Source: Flavobacteriaceae bacterium (GTDB lineage Bacteria > Bacteroidota > Bacteroidia > Flavobacteriales > Flavobacteriaceae). Taken from it: DNA of 5,260 nt. A model generated the notes under the pieces. The model worked only from the letters and a program-made list of their open reading frames with translations. It searched no databases and was not told the origin of the DNA. A program made the translations under genes and the position numbers. Positions 1 through 5,260 of this stretch are shown here, piece by piece. The stretch covers positions 1 through 5,260 of the forward strand of contig JAIEMH010000074.1 of assembly GCA_019752245.1 (NCBI GenBank). Direction: 5' to 3'. The number at the start of each line of letters is the position of its first letter. The first letter of the stretch is position 1.

Positions 1-1
1 T

Positions 2-1678
2 GTGCGTGGTGGCGAATCTGACGAAGCGCAAACCTATGTTGATGGCATTCGTGTGGCGCAACCTTATGGCGCATCAACCCAAAACTTGCCCACTCGTGGT
101 CGATTTTCACCTTTTCTTTTTAGTGGAATTTCCTTTTCAACTGGTGGTTATTCTGCCGAATATGGCGAAGCTTTATCCAGCGTACTTTTATTAAACACAA
201 CCGATATTGCTACCGAAAATAAAACTGATATTTCACTCATGACCGTTGGATTAGGATTGGCACACACGCAAAAATGGAAAAAAAGCTCGTTGAGTGTCAA
301 CACAGCTTATATTGATTTGGCACCCTATCAAGTTGCGATTCCGCAAAATGTTGATTGGAATAGAGCGTTTCAATCGCTTTCTGGAGAATTGGTTTATAGA
401 TATGAACTAGCACGTGGTTTGTTTAAATTATACACCGCTTTTGACGCTTCAAGATTTGATTTAAATCAAGAAAATATTAATTCGATTGCTAAAACTAGAG
501 TTGATTTAAACAATAATAATTTATACGTAAATGCATCTTATAAAGGAAATTTTGGCAGTAATTGGCAATTAACAACTGGAATAAGCTACGGATTAGGAAC
601 TAACAAAATTGGTTTGAATACGGATAAAATAAACAATACCGAACATGCATCACATTTGAAATTGAAGCTTAAAAAGTCAATTTCCGACAGAATAAAATTA
701 TCTTTTGGAGGTGATTATTTTATAACTCAATTTGATGAAGATTATTCTTTTACAAATAATAAATCGGGATATAATACCAATATTGTTGCCGCATTTACAG
801 AAGCCGATATTTTTTTCTCCAGAAAACTGGCGCTTAAAGCTGGTGTAAGAGCTTTCAATAATAATTTGTTGCATCAATCTTCTGTTTCTCCAAGAGTTTC
901 TCTAGCTTATAAAGTAAGTAAATCTGGTCAGTTTTCTTTTGCTTATGGCGAATTTGAGCAAGCTCCAAAACAAGATTATTTGAAATTCAATTCTAATTTT
1001 GTCAATGAAAAAGCATCACATTACATTTTAAATTACCAATTCAATAAAGACAAGCGTACTTTTAGAAGTGAAATTTATTATAAAGATTACAGCAATTTAG
1101 TAAAATATGACACTCAAGAGGTTCAATACAATTCTAATTTTAACAATAACGGATTTGGTTTTGCAAAAGGATTGGATATTTTTTGGAGAGATGGAAAGTC
1201 AATCAAGAATTTAGAATATTGGGTTTCGTATTCTTACATCGATACCAAACGTGATTATAGAAATTATGAAAATGAAGTCACTCCAAGTTTTGTGGCCAAA
1301 AATAATCTGTCAATTGTAACAAAATATTGGATTGATGACTGGAAATCTAGTGTTGGTTTATCCTATAGTTTCAATTCGGGACGACCATTTGATAATCCAA
1401 ACGAACTGCAATTCATGAACGGAAAAACTAAAAATTATAACAACGTAAGCATGAGTTGGGCTTATTTATTGAGTCCGCAGAAAATACTTTATATTTCAAT
1501 AAGTAACGTTCTTGGAACTCAAAATGTGTTTGGTTACGAATATGCAAATTCACCTGATGCCATAGGAAATTTTCAAAGAAGAGCCATTACACCAACTGCC
1601 GATAGATTTTTCTTTGTAGGTTTCTTTTGGACCATTAGCGATAACAAGAAAGACAATCAGTTAAATAATTTGAATTAA
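2..1678 (+). CDS. TonB-dependent outer-membrane receptor, C-terminal part (5' truncated)
   Basis: This is the end of a TonB-dependent receptor, a 22-strand outer-membrane barrel that imports a bound ligand using energy from TonB-ExbBD. The frame is open at the left edge and runs 558 codons to TAA. The GTG at position 2 is not a real start, because the text begins inside the plug domain. Visible residues 1-65 hold the plug end: RGGESDEAQTYVDGIRV, then GGYSAEYGEALSSVL, both typical of Bacteroidota receptors. The rest is alternating barrel strands rich in Tyr, Phe, Asn and Ser, finishing with an aromatic last strand (RFFFVGFFWTIS) and a short polar tail. The signal peptide, any carboxypeptidase-like N-terminal domain and the TonB box would lie upstream. 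No SusD-like partner follows, so it is probably not a SusC polysaccharide transporter; the ligand cannot be read from sequence. The first 420 bases or so are clearly richer in GC than the remainder. The family call is firm, the substrate unknown. Confidence 0.93.
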   Translation: MRGGESDEAQTYVDGIRVAQPYGASTQNLPTRGRFSPFLFSGISFSTGGYSAEYGEALSSVLLLNTTDIATENKTDISLMTVGLGLAHTQKWKKSSLSVNTAYIDLAPYQVAIPQNVDWNRAFQSLSGELVYRYELARGLFKLYTAFDASRFDLNQENINSIAKTRVDLNNNNLYVNASYKGNFGSNWQLTTGISYGLGTNKIGLNTDKINNTEHASHLKLKLKKSISDRIKLSFGGDYFITQFDEDYSFTNNKSGYNTNIVAAFTEADIFFSRKLALKAGVRAFNNNLLHQSSVSPRVSLAYKVSKSGQFSFAYGEFEQAPKQDYLKFNSNFVNEKASHYILNYQFNKDKRTFRSEIYYKDYSNLVKYDTQEVQYNSNFNNNGFGFAKGLDIFWRDGKSIKNLEYWVSYSYIDTKRDYRNYENEVTPSFVAKNNLSIVTKYWIDDWKSSVGLSYSFNSGRPFDNPNELQFMNGKTKNYNNVSMSWAYLLSPQKILYISISNVLGTQNVFGYEYANSPDAIGNFQRRAITPTADRFFFVGFFWTISDNKKDNQLNNLN

Positions 1679-1814
1679 AAATTATCAGAATTACGGTTCA
1701 TCCTAATATAATGACATTTCGGTAAGTATAAATTTTATAAGACATTAAATCACAATATTTTTACATAAGAATTAAAATAATAACAGTTTCAGTAACAATT
1801 AAAAAATAGAAATC
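1679..1814 (+). promoter_or_regulatory. AT-rich intergenic gap, probable promoter of the downstream operon
   Basis: These 136 bases separate the receptor from the TPR-like gene and are the only sizeable non-coding gap before the kinase operon. The Bacteroidota housekeeping promoter is known as roughly TTTG, 19-21 bases, then TAnnTTTG. No exact match is present. Two degenerate -7 candidates are TAAATTTT at 1729-1736 and TATTTTTA at 1756-1763; the second has TTTT at 1733-1736 nineteen bases upstream. In such AT-rich sequence either could occur by chance. The leader just before the ATG at 1815 is A-rich without a GGAGG-type site, which is usual in this phylum. I see no convincing intrinsic terminator for the receptor gene, so read-through is possible. 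Confidence 0.3.
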
Positions 1815-2438
1815 ATGGTTAAAATTATCACAGCATTTGCATTATTCGTTTGTAGTTTAGTAACAGCTCAAACACAGTATGAACAAGGAATGGGAAAAGC
1901 ATTTGCAACCTGGAAAGAAGGAAAAGCAACTGATGCTTCGGCTTTATTCGAAAGAATTGCCGCAGCAGAAAAAAACAATTGGTTGCCTAATTATTATGTA
2001 GCTTTAGTAAATACAACAGAAGCTTTTAATCCAGCAAATTCTAAAAATGCAACGGCATTAATCAATAAAGCTCAGTTAGCATTAGATGATGCGACAATTA
2101 TTTCTCCAAATAATCCAGAGATTTTGGTAATGCAAGCTATGATTAACACTGCTTTGATTGTTCAAGATCCAATGACAAACGGAATGAAGCTTTCGGCTCC
2201 AACAATAGCATTGTATGAAAAAGCATTGCAATTAGCTCCAGAAAACCCAAGAGCCGTTTTTGGAAAAGCCGAATTTGAAATTGGTGGCGCAAAATATTGG
2301 GGAACAGATACTAAACCAATGTGTGAAAAAGTTGCTAAATCAATCGAACTTTTTGCTAAATTTAAGCCAGAAAATCAATTTTCTCCATCTTGGGGTTTAG
2401 ACAGAGCACAAGAAACATTGAAAAACTGCGGTAAATAG
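1815..2438 (+). CDS. Exported TPR-like protein of unknown function
   Basis: A complete protein of 207 residues. The N-terminus is a clear Sec signal peptide: Lys3, a hydrophobic core at residues 4-17, and a probable signal peptidase I site after Ala18 (VTA|QTQ). There is no lipobox cysteine at the cleavage site, so it should be periplasmic or secreted rather than a lipoprotein. The mature part is helical and resembles degenerate tetratricopeptide repeats: residues 22-50 (YEQGMGKAFATWKEGK and on), 78-112 with SPNNPEILVMQAM, and 128-160 with ALYEKALQLAPENPRAVFGKAEF, the best TPR-like unit. Cys170 and Cys205 could form a disulfide in the periplasm. TPR folds usually bind proteins or peptides. 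It leads a same-strand series into the histidine kinase 32 bases later, so co-transcription is likely and a role beside the sensor is possible but only inferred. The start at 1815 is supported by the signal peptide beginning directly there. Confidence 0.85.
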   Translation: MVKIITAFALFVCSLVTAQTQYEQGMGKAFATWKEGKATDASALFERIAAAEKNNWLPNYYVALVNTTEAFNPANSKNATALINKAQLALDDATIISPNNPEILVMQAMINTALIVQDPMTNGMKLSAPTIALYEKALQLAPENPRAVFGKAEFEIGGAKYWGTDTKPMCEKVAKSIELFAKFKPENQFSPSWGLDRAQETLKNCGK

Positions 2439-2470
2439 ATATCTTCGGAGATTAAAAAAGATAAAAAGTT

Positions 2471-3808
2471 ATGAAATTCACATTCAAAGATTTAACTAGG
2501 TCAGTAGGAATTGGGCTGATCATTTTTGTAACTATTCTTCTAGTTAATCTTGCTTATGGTGAAAAAATAGCTTTTAATGAAAGACTTGGATATCTTTTTT
2601 TATACACACTTTTGTATTCGTTTTGTTTAGGGATTGCAAATCAGTATGTTTTTTATGTGTTGGATAAAATATTCGCCAAAGATAGATTTTCATTAAAGAG
2701 AATTGTATTAGGTTTTTTCTCTTCATTTTTTGTATCACTTTTTGTAATTTTCTTACTAAGAGTTTTTGAGGATATACTTATCGAAGGCAAAAGTTTTGAG
2801 CAATATTGGGCAAAAGAATCTATTTCCAATTATATTTTTGCCATTGCAATGACCTTTATAGTGGTTTTGTCATTTTATACGTTCTACATTTATAAGGCGT
2901 ATCAAGAGAATAAAGTCAAGGAACAAAAGATAATTGCAGGAACTGCTAACGCCAAGTTTGAAAGTTTAAAAAATCAAATTGATCCTCATTTTCTTTTTAA
3001 TAGTTTAAATGTTTTAAGTTCTTTGATTGAAGAAAATCCAGATAATGCTCAAAAATTTACAACGTCATTATCTAAAATCTATCGTTATGTTTTAGAGCAA
3101 AAAGACAAAGAATTGGTTTCGGTTTCAGAAGAGTTGGCGTTTGCAAAAACCTATATGAATTTGCTGAAAATGCGTTTTGAAAACAGTATTTCATTTGAAT
3201 TGCCAACTGATTTTGAAAATCCAGACGCCAAAGTGGTTCCGTTATCACTTCAGTTGTTATTAGAAAACTGTATCAAGCATAATATTGTTAGTGAGCAAAA
3301 ACCATTGCATATTAAAATAGTTGTAAATGATGATTATTTGGTTGTTCAAAATCATTTGCAAAAGAAGGAAGTATTGCAAGATAGACGAGGAGTTGGACTT
3401 CAAAATATAATAAGTCGTTATGCAATTCTAACTAAAAGAAAAGTTTTAATTGATGATGCAAAAGGCATTTTTGCTGTGCATTTACCAATATTAACAAAGC
3501 AAGTAACAGTTATGGAAACCTCCGTTGAATATACAGAAAACACAGCATATTTTAGAGCTAAAAAACGTGTTGAAGAATTAAAAGGATTTTATGGAAATCT
3601 TATTTCCTATTGTTGTATCATTCCAATTCTAATATTCATTAATCTTAAGTTTTCTCCTCATTTTCAATGGTTTTGGTTTTCTGCTGCAGGTTGGGGTTTT
3701 GGTGTAATTATGCACGCATTCAAAGTTTTTGGCTATGGTGCCAATTGGGAAGAAAGAAAAATTCAGCAAATTTTAAATAAAGATAGAAGTACTACTAAAT
3801 GGAAATAA
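2471..3808 (+). CDS. LytS/YehU-type membrane histidine kinase with C-terminal 2TM domain
   Basis: A 445-residue sensor kinase that should autophosphorylate and pass phosphate to the LytTR regulator encoded downstream. Four predicted membrane helices (about 12-30, 41-66, 77-98, 119-141) are followed by a charged linker at 142-166. The His_kinase domain starts with QIDPHFLFNSLN at 169-180, with His173 the phosphoacceptor. The ATPase part has the N-box LLLENCIKHN (262-271, Asn266) and the G-box GVGLQNIISRY (307-317), so it appears catalytically complete. The kinase proper ends near residue 341 (AVHLPIL), a usual end for this family. About 100 more residues form a 2TM domain: AKKRVEELKGFYGNL (363-377), helices near 377-394 and 400-420, and NWEERKI (425-431). 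There is no recognisable periplasmic sensor domain; the signal is unknown and probably membrane-related. Met348 lies exactly at the junction and resembles the start of a formerly separate 2TM gene. The kinase assignment is firm; the role of the tail is unknown. Confidence 0.95.
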   Translation: MKFTFKDLTRSVGIGLIIFVTILLVNLAYGEKIAFNERLGYLFLYTLLYSFCLGIANQYVFYVLDKIFAKDRFSLKRIVLGFFSSFFVSLFVIFLLRVFEDILIEGKSFEQYWAKESISNYIFAIAMTFIVVLSFYTFYIYKAYQENKVKEQKIIAGTANAKFESLKNQIDPHFLFNSLNVLSSLIEENPDNAQKFTTSLSKIYRYVLEQKDKELVSVSEELAFAKTYMNLLKMRFENSISFELPTDFENPDAKVVPLSLQLLLENCIKHNIVSEQKPLHIKIVVNDDYLVVQNHLQKKEVLQDRRGVGLQNIISRYAILTKRKVLIDDAKGIFAVHLPILTKQVTVMETSVEYTENTAYFRAKKRVEELKGFYGNLISYCCIIPILIFINLKFSPHFQWFWFSAAGWGFGVIMHAFKVFGYGANWEERKIQQILNKDRSTTKWK

Positions 3809-3810
3809 TC

Positions 3811-4116
3811 ATGGAAAATAGTTATAAAGAAGAAGATCGCTATTATCAAGCTAAAAAAAGAGTAGAAGAAATTAAAGGTTTTTATGGAAATTTAATTGCC
3901 TATATTATTTTCAATTTATTTTTCTTGGTATTAAATTTAATAACTTCTCCCAAACAATTGTGGTTCTTTTGGCCTTTGTTAGGTTGGGGAATTGGAGTGT
4001 TGTTTCACGCAATGAAGGTCTTTAATTACTCGCCTTTTTTAGGTAAGAATTGGGAAGAAAAAAAGATAAATGAGTTGATTGAAAAAGAAAAGAAAGCTAA
4101 TAATAACTGGAAATAA
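3811..4116 (+). CDS. Small 2TM-domain membrane protein (copy 2 of the module)
   Basis: A 101-residue protein made almost entirely of one 2TM domain (two membrane helices with a short turn, function unknown in the family). Residues 14-28 (AKKRVEEIKGFYGNL) lead into helix 1 (about 27-44). Helix 2 (about 50-69) contains GWGIGVLFHAMKVF, then NWEEKKI (80-86) and a Lys/Glu-rich end closing with NNNWK. Both termini are highly charged and probably cytoplasmic. It is closely related to the C-terminal tail of the preceding kinase. I chose the ATG at 3811, two bases after the kinase stop, because the resulting N-terminus matches the paralogous stretch beginning at kinase Met348. An ATG at 3799, overlapping the kinase end by 10 bases, would add four residues (MEII). 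Either start implies translational coupling to the kinase. A role as accessory subunit or modulator of the kinase is inferred from homology and position only. Confidence 0.88.
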   Translation: MENSYKEEDRYYQAKKRVEEIKGFYGNLIAYIIFNLFFLVLNLITSPKQLWFFWPLLGWGIGVLFHAMKVFNYSPFLGKNWEEKKINELIEKEKKANNNWK

Positions 4117-4124
4117 ATCAGATT

Positions 4125-4484
4125 ATGAGACGAATAGAAAAACAACAAATGTTTGAAAAATTTCAAAATGAAACTGGAGTTTCAAGCGAAGAATATTACA
4201 TGGCTTATAAAAGGGTAAAACGAATTAAAGGATTTTACACCCACTTAATTGTTTATATTTTTGTCAATTTGTTTTTGATTTTTGATGATGGCTTTGATAA
4301 CATTTCTTTCGAACATTTTTTTCAATGGCATACTTATTCTACTGCTTTCTTTTGGGGATTAGGTTTGTTATCTCACGCTATATCAGTTTTTGGTAAAGAT
4401 TTTTTCTTTGGAAATGATTGGGAAGAAAGAAAAATCAGAGAATATATGGAGAAAGAAAAAGTTAAAGAACAAAACTGGAAATAG
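4125..4484 (+). CDS. Small 2TM-domain membrane protein (copy 3, most divergent)
   Basis: A 119-residue 2TM-domain protein starting 8 bases after the previous stop. A charged N-terminal extension of about 25 residues (MRRIEKQQMFEKFQNETG and on) precedes the module. The module has AYKRVKRIKGFYTHL (27-41), helix 1 at about 39-54, an acidic, aromatic loop DDGFDNISFEHFFQWH (54-69), helix 2 at about 71-89 with WGLGLLSHAISVFG, then NDWEERKIREYMEKEK (97-112) and the terminal NWK shared with its neighbours. It keeps the KGFY, HA and WEERKI marks but replaces GN after KGFY with TH and has a longer loop between the helices, so it is the most diverged of the three copies. Met9 at 4149 is an alternative start; 4125 fits the tight operon spacing better. 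Function is unknown; it presumably acts in the inner membrane with the adjacent two-component system. Confidence 0.88.
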   Translation: MRRIEKQQMFEKFQNETGVSSEEYYMAYKRVKRIKGFYTHLIVYIFVNLFLIFDDGFDNISFEHFFQWHTYSTAFFWGLGLLSHAISVFGKDFFFGNDWEERKIREYMEKEKVKEQNWK

Positions 4485-4485
4485 A

Positions 4486-4628
4486 ATGAATGCCGTACTA
4501 TTACAACAGCTTTTTTAGTTGTCAACAATACTTTTTTACCAGGAATTGTAGCATGGCTTTTGCCAACCGTAATTTTGACACCACTACTATTTAAATGGTC
4601 AAATAAATATAAAATTGTTTCAAAATAA
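4486..4628 (+). pseudogene. Broken or frameshifted small membrane-protein frame
   Basis: Between the last 2TM gene and the regulator lie 148 bases without an intact gene. An ATG at 4486 gives only ten residues (MNAVLLQQLF) before TAG at 4516. The frame open from 4485 to TAA at 4628 has no ATG, GTG or TTG in its first 70 bases but encodes protein-like text: RTITTAFLVVNN, FLPGIVAWLLPTVILTP, then LLFKWSNKYKIVSK, that is, hydrophobic helices followed by a basic cytoplasmic tail. The run of six T at 4511-4516 joins the two: a one-base backward shift there gives an uninterrupted protein of 47 residues. It is therefore either the 3' remnant of a lost membrane-protein gene, a recent frameshift, or a sequencing error in the T run. 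The tail vaguely recalls DUF2798-type two-helix proteins, but I cannot establish that. It ends four bases before the regulator start, as a genuine operon gene would. Confidence 0.5.
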
Positions 4629-4632
4629 AAAT

Positions 4633-5260
4633 ATGAACATCATCATCATTGAAGACGAAAAGCCAGCAGCAAGACTTTTACAACGTAAGGTCGAAAAGTT
4701 GGGTTTGCAAGTAAATCAAATGTTACATTCGGTTGAAGAATCTATTAATTGGTTTAATAATAATCAACATCCAGATTTGATATTTCTTGACATTCAATTA
4801 TCGGATGGATTATCGTTCGAAATTTTTGAGAATATTGATATAAAAAGTGCAGTAATTTTTACAACGGCTTATGATGAATATGCCTTGCGAGCTTTTAAAT
4901 TGAACAGTATCGATTATCTTTTAAAACCAATTGACGAAGACGATTTAGCAATTGCAATTACAAAATTCAAAAATCAATTTCAAAAAAGTTTGGTTTCAAG
5001 TTTAGATTTTGATGCCATAAAAAGAATGTTAGTTAACCCAATCGATAGAGAATACAAAAAACGGTTCACTATTAAAATGGGACAACAACTAAAAATGATA
5101 AATATTGACGAAGTAGAGTGTTTCTATAGCGAAAATAAAGGTACTTATATTCACACTTTCGACAATAGAAATTATTTGGTGGATAGTACTTTGGAACTTT
5201 TGGAGCAAGAATTAGACACTACAGATTTTTATAGAATCAGTAGAAAATTCATTATTCCGC
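4633..5260 (+). CDS. LytTR-family response regulator (3' truncated by the window)
   Basis: The frame opens with ATG at 4633 and stays open to the right edge, giving 209 visible residues; such regulators usually have about 230-250, so roughly the last 25-40 are missing. Residues 1-118 form a receiver domain: acidic pair Glu7-Asp8 (IIIIEDE), phosphoacceptor Asp53 in LIFLDIQLSDG, Thr77/Thr78 in VIFTTAYDEYALRAF, and Lys98 in DYLLKPI. All catalytic positions are present, so phosphorylation by the upstream kinase is expected. A linker at 119-140 leads to a LytTR DNA-binding domain from about 141: RFTIKMGQQLKMINIDEVECFYSENKGTYI, then YLVDSTLELLEQEL and the characteristic FYRISRKFIIP at the cut end. 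LytTR regulators bind direct repeats upstream of their targets; the targets cannot be inferred here. Pairing of LytS-type kinases with LytTR regulators is well established, and the shared operon supports it. Function is confident; no gene name is assigned. Confidence 0.95.
   Translation, partial: MNIIIIEDEKPAARLLQRKVEKLGLQVNQMLHSVEESINWFNNNQHPDLIFLDIQLSDGLSFEIFENIDIKSAVIFTTAYDEYALRAFKLNSIDYLLKPIDEDDLAIAITKFKNQFQKSLVSSLDFDAIKRMLVNPIDREYKKRFTIKMGQQLKMINIDEVECFYSENKGTYIHTFDNRNYLVDSTLELLEQELDTTDFYRISRKFIIP

Larger units (their letters stand above)
3557..4484 (+). repeat. Three tandem paralogous 2TM modules
   Basis: The same domain is encoded three times in succession: fused to the kinase (core from 3557), and in the two small genes (cores from 3850 and 4203). 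Over the 54 bases starting at each core, copies 1 and 2 agree at 45 positions by my count, with mostly synonymous differences, which points to duplication followed by purifying selection. Copy 3 aligns well at protein level only (A-x-KRV-x-x-hKGFY-x-x-LI-x-Y). All three proteins also end in W-K just before the stop. Confidence 0.8.

Noticed and set aside
6..194. A 62-codon open frame overlapping the receptor gene on the same strand.
   Set aside because: It lies wholly inside the receptor frame, has no leader of its own and no recognisable protein features; it is an out-of-frame shadow in the more GC-rich part of the gene.
1..1678. Receptor considered as a SusC-type polysaccharide transporter.
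   Set aside because: No SusD-like gene follows, and the visible C-terminal half is shorter and unlike the long SusC barrel; the general TonB-dependent receptor call is safer.
1679..1750. Search for an intrinsic terminator after the receptor gene.
   Set aside because: Only short AT palindromes such as the stretch around 1728-1740 are present, with no GC-containing stem followed by T residues.
2439..2453. Possible small hairpin with a cTTCGg loop between the TPR-like gene and the kinase.
   Set aside because: The stem is four or five pairs with one mismatch and no T run follows it, so it does not qualify as a terminator; the 32-base spacing instead favours co-transcription.
1..5260. CRISPR arrays, tRNA or rRNA genes, insertion sequences and minus-strand genes.
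   Set aside because: No regularly spaced repeats, no tRNA- or rRNA-like segments, no transposase-like protein or terminal inverted repeats were seen; the + strand is almost fully occupied by genes and no minus-strand frame looks coding.

Overview
The window is low in GC (roughly 30% over most of its length). All recognisable genes lie on the + strand, and the starts have A-rich leaders rather than strong Shine-Dalgarno sequences. The gene families (TonB-dependent outer-membrane receptor, LytS-type kinase, 2TM-domain proteins, LytTR regulator) point to a Bacteroidota genome, most likely a Flavobacterium-like member of the Flavobacteriaceae. This is inference from gene content and base composition; no marker gene is present.

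Layout: (1) 2-1678, the C-terminal part of a TonB-dependent receptor whose 5' end lies outside the window. (2) 1679-1814, an AT-rich gap that probably carries a promoter. (3) 1815-2438, a secreted, TPR-like protein of 207 residues. (4) 2471-3808, a LytS/YehU-type membrane histidine kinase with an extra 2TM domain joined to its C-terminus. (5) 3811-4116 and 4125-4484, two small stand-alone proteins made of the same 2TM domain. (6) 4486-4628, a short broken or frameshifted membrane-protein reading frame. (7) 4633 to the right edge, a response regulator with a receiver domain and a LytTR DNA-binding domain, cut by the window end.

Genes 3 to 7 look like one transcription unit, with gaps of 32, 2, 8, about 1 and 4 bases if the broken frame is counted as a former gene. 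The kinase and the LytTR regulator should form a two-component system: the kinase autophosphorylates at His173 and passes the phosphate to Asp53 of the regulator, which then binds promoters through LytTR. The 2TM modules, one fused to the kinase and two free, are probably membrane accessory or modulatory subunits of that system. The TPR-like exported protein may be a periplasmic partner or only an operon passenger. The receptor upstream is separated by a 136-base gap and may be transcribed on its own.

The points most worth following are the kinase-2TM fusion followed by two paralogous 2TM genes, the polar and aromatic positions those three copies share, the broken frame inserted between the 2TM genes and the regulator, and the change in base composition inside the receptor gene.
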